A stretch of 64,000 nucleotides of DNA from positions 63,443,001 to 63,507,000 of the forward strand of contig NC_064826.1 of assembly GCF_024166365.1 (NCBI RefSeq). The letters run 5' to 3'. The notes beneath the pieces were generated by a model that worked only from the letters and a program-made list of their open reading frames with translations, was not told the DNA's origin and did no database searches. The DNA comes from Elephas maximus indicus (Eukaryota > Chordata > Mammalia > Proboscidea > Elephantidae). This document shows, one piece after another, positions 1 through 10,758 of the stretch; position 1 is the stretch's first letter, and the number at the start of each line of letters is the position of its first letter. The position numbers were made by a program, and so were the translations under genes.

Positions 1-2858
1 TTGAGGAGCTTCCTCTTTTTCGCTGACCCTCCACTTTACCAAGCAAGATGTCCTTCTCCAGGGACTGATCTCTCCTGATAACCTGTCCAAAGTATGTGAG
101 ATGTAGTCTCACCATTCTTGCTTCTAAGGAGCATTCTGGTTGTACTTCTTCCAAGGCAGATTTGTTTGTTCTTTTAGCAGTCCATGATATATTCCATATT
201 CTTCACTAACACTACAATTCAAAGGTGTTGATTCTTTAGTCTTCCTTATTCATTGTCCAGTTTTCCATGCATGTGAGGTGATTGAAAACACCATGGCTTG
301 GGTCAGGCATATCTTAGTCTTCAAGGTGACATCTTTGCTTTTCAAAACTTTAAAGAGGTCTTTTGGAGCAGATTTGCCAATGCAATGTGTCTTTTGATAT
401 CTTGACTGCTGCTTCCATGGGTGTTGATTGTGGATTAAAATAATATGAAATCCTTGACAACTTCAATCTTTTCTCTGTTTATCATGATGTTGCTTATTGG
501 TCCAGTTGTGAGGATTTTTGTTGTCTTTATATTGAGGTGTAATCCATACGGAAGGCTGTGGTCTTTGATTTTCATCAGTAAGTGCTTTAAGGCTTCTTCA
601 CTTTTAGCAAGCAAGGTTTGCGTCATCTACATAACACATGTTGTTAATGAGTCCTCCAATCCTGACAACCTGTTCTTCTTCATATAGTCCAGCTTCTTGG
701 ATTATTTGCTCAGCACACAGATTAAATAAGTGTAGTGAAAGACTACAACCCTAACACACACCTTTCCTGACTTTAAACCATGCAGTAACGCCTTTGTTCC
801 ATTCCAAAGACTGCCTCTTGATTCATGTACAGGTTCCTCATGAGCACAAGTGTTCCTGAATTTCCATTCTTTACACCATTATCCATAATTTGTTATGATC
901 CATACAGTTGAATTCCTTTGCATAGTCAATAAAACACAGGTAAACATCTTTCTGGTATTCTTGGCTTTCAGCCAGGATCCATCGGCCATCCATGTCCTCT
1001 GCTGAATCCATCTTGAATTTCTGGCTGTTCCCTGTAGATATACTGCTGCAGCTGCTTTTGAATGTTCTTCAGCAAAATCTTACTAGTGTGTGATATTAGT
1101 GATATTGTTCTATAATTTCCACATTCTGTTGGATCAACTTTTTTGGAATGGGTACAGATATGGATCTCTTCCAGTAAGTTGGCCAGGCAGCTGTCTTCCA
1201 AACTTCTTGGCATAGATGACTGAGCACCTCTGGCACTGCATCTGTTTGTTGAAACATTTCAATTGGTATTTCGTCAATTCCTGGAGCCTTGTTTTTGCCA
1301 ATGCTTCCGTTGCAGCTTGGGCTTCTTCCTTCAGTACCACTGGCTCCTGATCATATGCTACCTCCTGAAATGGTTGAATTTCGAAAAATTCCTCTTGGTA
1401 CAGTGACTCTGTGTATTCCTTCCATTTTCTTTTGATGCTTCCTGCGTCATTTAATATTTTCCCTGTAGAATCCTACTATATTCCAACATGAGGCTTGAAT
1501 TTTTCCTTCAGTTCTTTCAGCTTGAGAAAAGCCAAGGGTATCCCCTCTCCTCCCTTTTTTTCCTATCTCCAGGTCTTTGCGGATGTCATTATTGTACTTT
1601 GTCTTCAGAAGCCACTCTTTGAGATCTTCTGTTCAGCTCTTTTACTTCATCAATTCTTCCTTTTGCTTGAGCTATTTGATGTTCAAGAGCAAGTTTCAGA
1701 GTCTCTTCTGAGATTCATTTTGGTCTTTTCTCTCTTTCCTGTCTCTTTAATGATTTCTTGCTTTCTTGATGTATGATGTCCTTGATGTCATTGCACAACT
1801 TGTCTGGTCTTCAGTCGTTAGTGTTTGAAGCATCAAATCTATTCTTGAGATGGCCTCTAAATTCAGATGGGATATACTCAAGATCATACTTTGGTTCTCG
1901 TGGATTTGTTCTAATTTTCTCTAGCTTCAACTTGAACTTGCATATGAGCAAGTTGATGATCTGTTCCTTTATCAGCCCCTGGCCTTGTTCTGACAGATGA
2001 TATTGAGCTTTTCCATGGTCTCTTTCTGCAGATGTAGTTGATTTGATTTCTGCGTATTCCATCTGGCAAGGTCCACGTGTATTGTCACTGTTCGTGTTGC
2101 TAAAAAAAGAAGTCGTTGGTCTTGCAAAATTCTATCATGTGATCTCTGGCATTGTTTCTATTACCAAGGCTGTATTTTCCAACTACTGATCCTTCTTCTT
2201 TGTTTCCAACTTTCACATTTCAGTCTCCAGTAACTATCAATGCACCCTGATTGCATGTTTGATCAATTTCAGACTCAGAAGTTGGTAAAAATCTTAAATT
2301 TCTTCATCTTTGGACTTAGTGGTTGGTGTGTAAATTTGAATAGTGGTGTTAACTGCTCTTCCTTGTTGGTGTATGGATATTATCCCATCACTGACACCGT
2401 TGTACTTCAGGATAGATCTAGAAATGTTCTTTTTGATGATGAATGCAAAGCCATTCCACTTCAAGTTGTCTTTCCTGGTGTAGTAGACCATATTATTGTC
2501 CAATTCAAAATGACCAATACCAGTCCATTTCAGCTCACTAATGCCTAGGATATAGATGCGTATGAGTTTCATTTCATTTTTGACAATTTCTGATTTTCCT
2601 AGATTCTTACTGTGTACTTTTTATGTTTCAATTATTAATGAATGTTTGCTGCTGTTTCTTCCCATTTTGAGTTGTGCAACATCAGCAAATGAAGGTCCTG
2701 AAAGCTTGACTCCATCTATGTCATTTAGGTAGGATCTGCTTTGAGGAGAAAGTTCTTTCCCAGTTGTATTTTGAGTGCCTTCCAACGTGAAGGGCTCATT
2801 TTCCAGCACTATGTTGGTCAATGTTCCACTGCTATTCATAAGGTTTTCACTGGATAAT
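1..2858 (-). mobile_element. RTE-clade LINE copy (endonuclease and reverse transcriptase relics)
   Basis: Read on the minus strand this is a long, decayed RTE (BovB-like) non-LTR retrotransposon of the type abundant in elephants. From about 2572 to 1811 it encodes apurinic endonuclease-like sequence with an ISELKWTGIGHFELDNN-type block. Near 1213-968 is the N-terminal reverse transcriptase part (MPRSLEDSCLANLLEEIHIC, then NYRTISLISHTSKILLK), and near 626-435 the C-terminal part (LLMKIKDHSLPYGLHLNIK). Stops and frameshifts break every frame, so it is dead. Its 3' end lies beyond position 1. The 5' part beyond 2858 is separated from the body by an L1-type insertion. Confidence 0.85.
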
Positions 2859-3319
2859 TTTTTTTTTTAATGTTTAGTGTGCTTTAAGTGAAAGTTTACA
2901 AATCAAGTCAGTCTCTCATACACAAATTTATACACAACTTGCTATATACTCCTAATTGCTCTCTCCCTAATGAGACAGGACACTCCTTCCCTCAACTTTC
3001 TATTTTCCCATCCATTCAGCCAGCTTCTGACCCCTCTGCCCTCTCATCGCCCCTCCAGACAGGAGATGCCAACATAGTCTCATGAGTCTACCTTATCCAA
3101 GAAGCTCATTCTTCACCAGTATCATTTTCTGTCCCATAGTCCAGTCCAATCCCTGTCTGAAGAGTTGGCTTTGGGAATGGCTCCTGTCTTGAGCTAACAG
3201 AAGGTCTGGGAACCATAACCTCCAGGGTCCTTCTAGTCTCATTCAGACCATTAAGCCTGGTCTCTTTATGAGAATTTGGGGTCTGCATCCCACTGCTCTC
3301 CTGCTCCCTCAGGGGCTCT
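2859..3319 (-). mobile_element. 5'-truncated LINE (L1-type) 3' end inserted in the RTE copy
   Basis: A T-run at 2859-2869 on the plus strand is the A-tail of a minus-strand retroposon whose 3' UTR-like sequence extends to about 3316. It is bracketed by ACTGGATAAT (2849-2858) and ACTGGCTAAT (3320-3329), a 10-bp direct repeat with one mismatch that looks like its target-site duplication. The sequence resembles L1 3' UTR common in elephants; the family call is by recognition only. Confidence 0.6.
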
Positions 3320-3480
3320 ACTGGCTAATTCTTTTCAGAAGTAGACCACCAGATCCTTCTTCCTAGTCTGTCCACATTTATTTGAGCAATTGGCTCTCCA
3401 TGTGAATTTAGTGCTATCATATGAAAAGCCTCTGTAAGCACCCAAGGAGAGCGTGGTGCTACTCTAACAGATATCTAAAA
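3320..3480 (-). mobile_element. RTE 5' remainder beyond the L1 insertion
   Basis: Sequence following the right copy of the target-site duplication (CTAATTCTTTTCAGAAGTAG) continues a dispersed elephant-type sequence that normally adjoins the interrupted element. It fades into unassigned DNA by about 3480. Confidence 0.4.
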
Positions 3481-4685
3481 TATTTAAGTGGTTTTGAAAC
3501 TGTGAAGGAGTAGAGGCTGGTAGAGTTTTAAAGTGCCTAATAGTAATAGTCTACATTGCCTTGAAGAGACTGTTGGTGGAATTATGAACATTAAAAATAG
3601 TTCTGGTGAGGTCTCAGAAGGATGTGAGGAGAGCTGTAACACTGGAGATGGTGAAGACAGCAAGAAGCAGCAGGAGAGAAATGGCAGCAGAGAAACGGCA
3701 GTGATAGGCAGTGCTAGAGCTGACCCAAGTAGCAAGAGAGCTGAATGCCTTTGCACAGGAGGCTTCCTGGTAGAGTGGGGTGCCTCTGGGAACTTATAAG
3801 TGGAGCTAGGCTTGCCAACCCATGTAGCAAGAGAGCTGAGTGCCTTCTGGCTGATTTTTTACTGGTAAAGTGGGGTGCCTCCAGGCACTTATTGGTAGAG
3901 TTAAAGAGCTTTCAACCACTTTCCAAAACAGGACAGACATAGGTGGTAAGGCCTAAGGGACCAAGAGGCCAAGGAACCAGAAATCAGAAGCTGAAGAGAC
4001 AAGAAGCATGGGAAGCAGAGCTGCCTCAGTCTCAGAGGGTAGGTCCATGACTCCTGGGGTCTCCTAGGCTTCAAAGAGTCAGATCTTCACCAACTCAATT
4101 CCGCATCATGGTGCCGCCTTTCACAAGTGCCAGAGGGGTGGGGCCAGAACTGCTGCCCAAAGCTGAGGGGGCAGGGCTGTCATGCCCAAGGGACAGAAGA
4201 ATGGGGTCTCCCAGGGCTGAAGTGGTAAGGAAACCACTTAGACAGACTAGGAGAATGGGGCCTCCCAAAGCTCAAGGAGTAGAGTTGCATTCCAGTGGGC
4301 CTGGGAGGTGGAGCTGATGCCCAGGGCCAAAGGTTCTCCACCCAGAATCCAGAGAATGTGGCCAACACTCAGAGTGTTAGGCAATGGTCTCAGAGAACAG
4401 AAGATTATTTTCAAGACTTGAGAACTAATACAGTGTGTTCTGCTGACTTGGTTGGTGCCTGTTATCCTTTCTTTCCCTCTAATTTTTCCCATTTGTAATG
4501 GAAATATCTATCTTGTGCCTATTCCACCTTTGTACTTTGAAAGCAGATAACTTGTATTTGGATTTCACAGATGAAGAGGAGTTTTGCCCCAGGATGAAAT
4601 GTGCACTTAGGGTTGCTTTAAAACTTTTGGGATGATATGTTTTACATGTGTCAAGGACATGAATTTTTGGGGGCCAATGGTGAAA
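3481..4685. repeat. Unnamed purine-rich repeat with internal tandem units
   Basis: This G/A-rich block contains repeated phrases: TAGCAAGAGAGCTGAATGCC near 3729 and TAGCAAGAGAGCTGAGTGCC near 3824, each followed by a GTGGGGTGCCTC string, and a second set of GAATGGGG(C/T)CTCCCA phrases at about 4200 and 4254. Related wording recurs at 19690-20110. It runs directly into an LTR-like element at 4686 and may be internal sequence of an old LTR retrotransposon. No coding frame is convincing. Confidence 0.4.
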
Positions 4686-5712
4686 TGTTAGGAATTGAAT
4701 TGTGTCCCTCATAAATGTGTGTCAACTTGGCTAGGACATGATTCCCAGTATTGTGTGGTTGTCCACCGCTTTGTGATCAGATGTGATTAGCCTATGTGTT
4801 GTAAATCCTAACCACTATGATGTTAATGATGCAGGATTAGAGGCAGTTATGTTAATAAGGCAGGACTCAATCTACAGGATTAGCTTGTATCTTGAGTCAA
4901 TTTTTGTCTTAGTCATCTAGTGCTGCTATAACAGAAATACCACAAGTGGATGCTTTTAACAAAGAGAAGTTTTTGCCCGCAGTCCAGTTTTTGCCCGCAG
5001 TCCAGTAATCTAGAAGTCTGAATTCAGAGTGCCAGTTCCATGGGAAGGCTTTATGTTTCTATTGGCCCTGGATGAAGGTCCTTGTCATCAGTCTTCCCTT
5101 GGTCTAGGAGCAAATGATGTGCTTTGCTCCCAGCTCTGTTTTCTTGTGGTATGAGGTCTCCCATGTCTTTCCGCTCACATCTCTCTTTTATATTTCAAAA
5201 GAGATTGGCTTAAGACACAATCTAATCTTGTATCTCTCATCAACATAACTGCTGCTAGTCCGTCTCTTTAACATCATAATTATAGAATTTACAACACATA
5301 GGAAAAACAAATCAGATGACAAAATGGTGGACAATCACACAATACTAGAAATCACAGCATAGCCAAATTGACACATATTTTTTGGGGACACAATTCAACC
5401 CATGACAATCTCTCTGGAAATATAAAAGAGAGAATTGAGCACAGAGGAGGGGGACCTCATGCCACCAAGAATTAAGAACCAGGAGGGTAGTGGATCCTTC
5501 AGACCTGGAATCCCTACACTGAGAAGATCCTAGACCAGGGGAAGATTGATAACAAGTACATTTTCCCAGATCTAATACAGAGAGAAAGACTTCCCCTGGA
5601 GCTGGCACCCTGAAATTGGACTTTTAGCTTCCTAGACTGTGAGAGAATAAATTTCTGTTAAAGCCATCCACTTACGGTGTTTCTGTTATAGCAGCACTAG
5701 ATAACTAAGACA
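4686..5712 (+). mobile_element. LTR-like element (outer), interrupted by an antisense copy
   Basis: The outer element begins TGTTAGGAATTGAATTGTGT at 4686 and ends AGCACTAGATAACTAAGACA at 5712, with TG...CA termini and an AATAAA near 5647, as in MaLR-type LTRs. Its middle is interrupted from 4905 to 5407 by another copy of the same family in the opposite direction. As a result 4908-4940 and 5680-5710 are near-perfect inverted repeats. Confidence 0.55.
4905..5407 (-). mobile_element. LTR-like element (inner), antisense insertion
   Basis: About 503 bp running from TGTCTTAGTCATCTAG to CAACCCATGACA, with TG...CA ends. It is flanked by ATTTT (4900-4904) and ATCTC (5408-5412), which could be a 5-bp target duplication with two C-to-T changes. 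Its body is the reverse complement of the outer element: TTTACAACACATAGGAAAA here matches TTGTAAATCC-type sequence of the outer one. Confidence 0.55.
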
Positions 5713-6300
5713 GTATCTAAAGTCAGATTGGCTTGGGCATCTTTCCATTTAGCATGCTATATCTGAACATCACCAGGGCTCACTAGCATGTGCACTAATC
5801 AATATAGATCAGGTAGCCCAAGTTGATATGCTTCAGTTAGAATTTTAAATTGTTTAGCAAATTTATAGGGATCCTTCTGTGGATCTGTAAAATCTTTAGC
5901 AATACTGTGTAGTACAGTAGAGCCCAAGGAACAAAGGATACACAAGTTTCTCTGGTGTTTTCCCTGGTGGTGCAGGGCAAATTTGAAAGGGCATCTGAGG
6001 GACTGGTGTAGGATCTTGCAAATATCTAACTTTGAAAGGCATTTCAGAGACAGGTTTTTTCTCTTTTAAAGGTTCTTTAGGGTAGCATGAGAGTTCAGTA
6101 TGGTTGTTTTCAGTGGAGTAGATAGGCAAAGAGTGGTATAGGTGAGTAACTGCTGGAGGAGCAGAGGGAGTGGAAGGGAAGGGGGCATTGGAGGCTAAGA
6201 GTGGACTACAGGTGCTGGGGATTCTGCCATTTTGAAAAAGGGAGGGCATAGGGGCTGTTTCTGGGTAGGTAGTTGGTGATGTTACAGAGCCCTGACACTA
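5713..6300 (-). pseudogene. Degraded class I endogenous retrovirus, gag-like
   Basis: On the minus strand 5896-6249 is an open Pro/Ser-rich frame of 117 residues (PPAVTHLYHSLPIYS type). It is followed in order, below about 5895, by a capsid-like stretch with the DPQKDPYKF...F..LTEAY pattern of gammaretrovirus-type Gag, broken by stops. This fits matrix/p12-like then capsid order. It is a fossil with several stops; no env or pol is recognisable nearby. A different gag-bearing element is possible. Confidence 0.45.
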
Positions 6301-7620
6301 TAATTCTTTGATTTTCTCAACTTGTTTTGAAGCAGTCTCCTGCAAGGAGGTGGATTTATCATGTTAATTTCTTTTGGACACTTCCAAGTGCCAATTAAAA
6401 AATATTAAATCAAACGACCCCCAGAATAGCCACTGGTCTTTTAAATTTCTCACATTAAGTGCACGCCAGCAGCCTAAATACAAGATTGGTCTGGGGCCAT
6501 AATTCTTATTCATATGAACTACAGGAGTTCTATTAGGGGGCCCTGTTTCAGCCTTGGATGTGGCATCCCACATCTTACAGAGAAACTTGCAAGTATTCAA
6601 AACCTTAAGTATGTATAGAAACTTTACGGTGCACCAGAGAGAAAGAAAGAGTTCAATAAGCACGCTGGCCACTAAGACACCAGCCCAATCAAACTTAATC
6701 TGGTGAGGAACCCAACACAATGCACAAGAGGTGAGTGAAAAACTGAAAGCAAAGGGGAAGCATAGACAATAAATCTCTCAAAGAGCCTTCTTTGCAACAA
6801 GTGGAGATTTGATCTGAGAGGCTTACCTTCCAGCCAGACCTTGAGAATTTGAGGAGACAGTTCTGGGCACAATGAGCCCTTGCTGGCATCAGGGTGAGAG
6901 CCGATTCCATGACTTCTCAGGAAAGTAGAAGATAATATTCCTTCAGATCCTACTAACTACACCAAAATAATATCTAAGAGTAACCCCCACTACTCCACTT
7001 AAAATAAAATGGAGAGATTTATTGAAAGTAAAGAAACAGTATGAGATGGGGAGAGACTGATTTCCATGTGGTGAAATGCAGCAATGCAAAATGGCGAAGC
7101 TGCATGGAAATTTTATAAGGGGGAGCCAAAGAACCTGAAGAACCTTACTTGATTGGTAATTACACACTTAAATCATTACAAGACATTAGTTGATTGGTAG
7201 TTACAAAGTAGATCATCATAATGCAGGACTTCCTGTAGCGGGGGTTTGATGGGGATTGGCTTAAGAGGGTATATGTGTCTTTCTTAGATTGGTTACAGCA
7301 TGGTAATCATTAGGATGAGTGACAGGAGGGAGAGTCTCAGGGCAGTTATGACATAATTACTGGACATTGAGAGTCATAGGCAGTTATATCATAATTACTG
7401 GACATTCCTTTCTTGGAAACAGCTTGTTTGGGCAGAACATTTCTGGTAGGTATTTGCATAAGACATTTAGAAAAGGCTTGACTCCACATTGGGCACAAAG
7501 GTCTCTCCTCAGAAATATTTTTCTTAAACCCTTAGCTTTATCATAGAGGAAAAAAAATTTTCTTATCTACATAACTAGGTCTGCACTAAGATGGCTGTTG
7601 CTAGGGCTAAAACATGACTA
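6301..7620 (-). mobile_element. Probable ERV leader/LTR sequence, degraded
   Basis: This stretch lies where the 5' leader and LTR of the neighbouring minus-strand gag-like relic would be. It has LTR-like wording (a TTTATT at about 7018, which is an AATAAA on the minus strand, and a TATAAGGGGG run at 7115). Two related phrases, GCAGTTATGACATAATTACTGGACATTGAG and its neighbour GCAGTTATATCATAATTACTGGACATT (7342-7410), show a short internal tandem duplication. The call is inference from position and texture. Confidence 0.3.
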
Positions 7621-7869
7621 ATAGAGAGAGTCAAGACCAGACCTTAAACCAGCTATTTCAGATTTTACCGTGTACTTCAATTTTAAATTCTCTTACACAA
7701 GTCTGCCTTGATTTTGTTTTTAGAAATCATGGTCCAACTTCATTCTCTAATGCCATCTTTTTGGCATCAACTGATGCTTTAGCTTTGTTCAAAAATATAT
7801 CTTATTGTACTTCCACAAGTAATTTGAAACAGTCTATTGGCAAAATAGCCATACATATAGGAATATAAA

Positions 7870-7995
7870 TGTCTACATCTTAAGGAATATAATCAATGTC
7901 ACTGAATTATACATGTGGAAATTGTTGAATTGGTGTATGCTTTGTTGTGTACATTTTCACCACAATAAAAACAAACAGATAAATAAATTGGGTAT
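7870..7995 (+). mobile_element. LINE-type 3' end with A-rich tail
   Basis: The words GTCACTGAATTATACATGTG...TGTACATTTTCACCACAATAAAAAC resemble the 3' terminus of old mammalian L1 elements and end in an A-rich tail with AATAAA. Only the last 100 bp or so is recognisable. Confidence 0.5.
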
Positions 7996-9793
7996 CATAT
8001 GAGGAGGGGAAAGAGCTATAGAATTGTACTAGGTTTCACTTACCAGAAAATTACTGAAATAATACAGAACAATTTATCTCATCTTCTTCATCTCTTTGTC
8101 TCATCTGCCAAAGAAAAATGGTGTTACATTGACACGAAGTCTACTTCTACAGCTACTCCAGGTACATTTATGAGTCCAAAATTAAATTGATGCTTGTACC
8201 CTTTTATGAAACATTTTTTTCACAAGACTGTTTTTTTTGGATGATAGTTCCCCATCCCCTTGAAAGCAGGGTGGAAAGAAGAGGCTGTGGTAGGCCTAAA
8301 AAAGTTCCTTAGTTAGAATACAGACACCACAGTGATTTGAATTAATTAATTAATTGATTACCTATATCTGCTGTTAGAGGTAATAAGGTATATTTATAGA
8401 GGTTATAAAAGAACAGATGCTTGTACTGTGCAATGATACAAATCAAGGTATTCTGAACTTCTGCTGTTTGGTTTGCCCTGTCTTCTTTCACTCTTTTTCT
8501 GAAAGTTATATCTCATCTTCTGAGAGTCATTCTTTCTACCACTTCAATCATGAGGAAGCTTTCACAGTTTTATCAAAATTTGTTCTGGCCACAGTGATAG
8601 GTTCAAAGATGGGAACCTCTCCCAAGCTGAGCCAGTAAGAACACTTTCCTAGAATTTTTAAAGCTGAGTTCAGAGAGCGCAAGCTTAGTACCTTCTCCTG
8701 GGTGAAACTGGGAGAAGAGACACTAGGATCTGTAGGTTGCTATGCTCCCAGTATGGAAGCATCCAGTCTTAATGAATGAAGCTGACACACAGACAGAAGC
8801 ACAGAGACAGAGATAAAGAGACAGTCCTGGCAGTATCTAAGCCCCTGAGACCCAGCTTGTTTTCCCTTCCCATCTTGTAGCTTGATTTTGTGAACCAAAA
8901 ATCTCTTTTCATTATCTAAGTTAGAGTTAGGTTTGTTACATGCAGTCAAAAGATCCCGACTATGTAAATTTAGCTTGCCCAACATCATTTTCCTCTTTTT
9001 CTAGCAACAGCACTTTGATTTTCTTTTTGGGAGCCACTCATTCTCAGTTCATGCAGACTGGGTCAGGCAGAATCTTCTCGTACACTCCTTTCCAATTGCA
9101 AGCATGAAAACATGGCTCAGCTTGCCCAACGACACTTAATCCCTGGACTTTAACTGGAACTAGGGGAAAAGAGAAGCTCTTTTCTCATTGGGATTTCCAG
9201 CTATAAGGATGTATTAAGCCTGAAAATTCCAGGAATTAGTGATGGAGAAGGCCCACCTGTGAACAAAGCCAATATAGAAAAGGGGAGAGAGGAAAACTGA
9301 GTTCAGGTGATACCTTGCACTTCTGAGTCTTACCATGCCTGAAGCCAGTTCAACCTTGGCCCTTTCAGCTATATGAATCAACGCGTTTTTCCCCCCTTAA
9401 GCTGATTTGAGTTGGCTTCCTCTTACATGCAACTAAGATTCCTGGTTCAAAGCCATGTCTGAAGTTGGCCTTACATTGTATTGTGTTATTGGTGAGGAAA
9501 GCGCAAAAGCATCTTTCTTCCATACACAATCTAGGGATTGTCTTATGTTTTTTGTGTCTCAAGTCAAAATCAAGTCACCAAAAGGTGGAAAACCAAATTT
9601 AAATGGATTCTAGTCTATGAACACAAAATCTTATTGATTTTTTTCCCAGAAATACTTTCAAACTTCCTTAGAAAATATGCCAAAAGTAAGCTACTTAAAG
9701 TTACATAGAAGAATAAACTAATTGCCAGATATATCTTTTGTGTTAAAGGAATAAGTTACATTATTTTCTACTCAAGCCTTTCCAAAGAGGGTA
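7996..9793. other. Intergenic stretch, nothing recognised
   Basis: AT-rich unique-looking sequence with short simple runs such as the TTAATTAATTAATTGATTA near 8341. Open frames are short and carry no motif I recognise. No exon of a neighbouring gene was seen. Confidence 0.5.
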
Positions 9794-9953
9794 GAAAAAA
9801 TCCATTGCCATCGAGTTGATTCTGACTCATAGTGACCCTATAGAACAGGGTAGAACTGCCCCATAGGGTTTCCAAGGAGTGGCTGGTGGGTTCAAACTGC
9901 CAATCTTTTTGGTTAGCAGCCATAGCTCTTAACCACTGTGCCACCAATGCTCC
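9794..9953 (-). mobile_element. AfroSINE copy, nearly full length
   Basis: Minus-strand SINE: tRNA-like head at the high-coordinate end (AGCATTGGTGGCACAGTGGTTAAG on the minus strand), B-box-like region, and the shared tail GATTCTGACTCATAGTGACCCTATAG on the plus strand. Confidence 0.85.
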
Positions 9954-10513
9954 TCCCGACAGGGTAGCTGGTATTAATCCATTGTTATTAAACTTGATCG
10001 ACCATTTGATAATGAGTAGAGAATATTCTGAAATCTTTTAGGTGAAAAATGAATCAATACTTCAGTTAAATACTTGAAATGAATCAATTTTGTTCTTTGG
10101 CAGAGCCTGTCTTGTGATTTTTTTTTTTTTTTTAAGAGAGAGAGAGAAACTCTGTGTCAGATATATTTAGACAAACATTTGTCCCATGATTTGTCTCCTT
10201 TATGAATAATTTCTTTGTCCTTATTCAATTTTGATAAATATCATGTTCTATACCCAAAAAAGCACAATGTACAAATGTTTTGAGGCTCAGCAATTACAAT
10301 TTTTCCTTGTTGCATCACAGTTTCTTGTTTCTGATGGTTCTTTTTACGGTTACAAGACCTTTCTTAATGACCACGTACTTCTCTATTTTTGCTAAGACCT
10401 TTTATCTTGGGTGGCCTGACCTTGCCTTGCCTTCCTCTGCTGCCTGGATGGATAAAGTTTTTTTTTTTTTTTTTTGGATAGAACCAGTGACCAGTGGTTT
10501 TTCTTTTTACCCC

Positions 10514-10758
10514 TGCTTACAATGGACATGCCATCATGAGGGACCAATTGCTGGAGAAACACATTATGCCTGGTAAAATAGAAAGTCAGTAAAAAAACAG
10601 GGAGACCCCATAATGAGATAGCTTGACACAGTGGCTGCAACAATGGGCTCAAACATAGTAACCACTGTGAAGATGGTGCAGGACTAGACAAAGTTTTGTG
10701 CTGCTATCCATTAGGTCACAACGAGTCACAGCTGACTTGATGGCACCTAACAACAACA
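10514..10758 (+). mobile_element. RTE 3' end fragment
   Basis: Plus-strand 3' terminal RTE sequence: GACACAGTGGCTGCAACAATGGGCTCAAACATAG, then GGTGCAGGACTAGACA and the terminal TTGATGGCACCTAACAACAAC. It is 5'-truncated near 10514 and non-coding. Confidence 0.8.

Noticed and set aside
4905..5712. DNA transposon with 30-bp terminal inverted repeats
   Set aside because: The inverted repeats are explained by two copies of one LTR family in opposite orientation, with LTR-like ends and an internal AATAAA.
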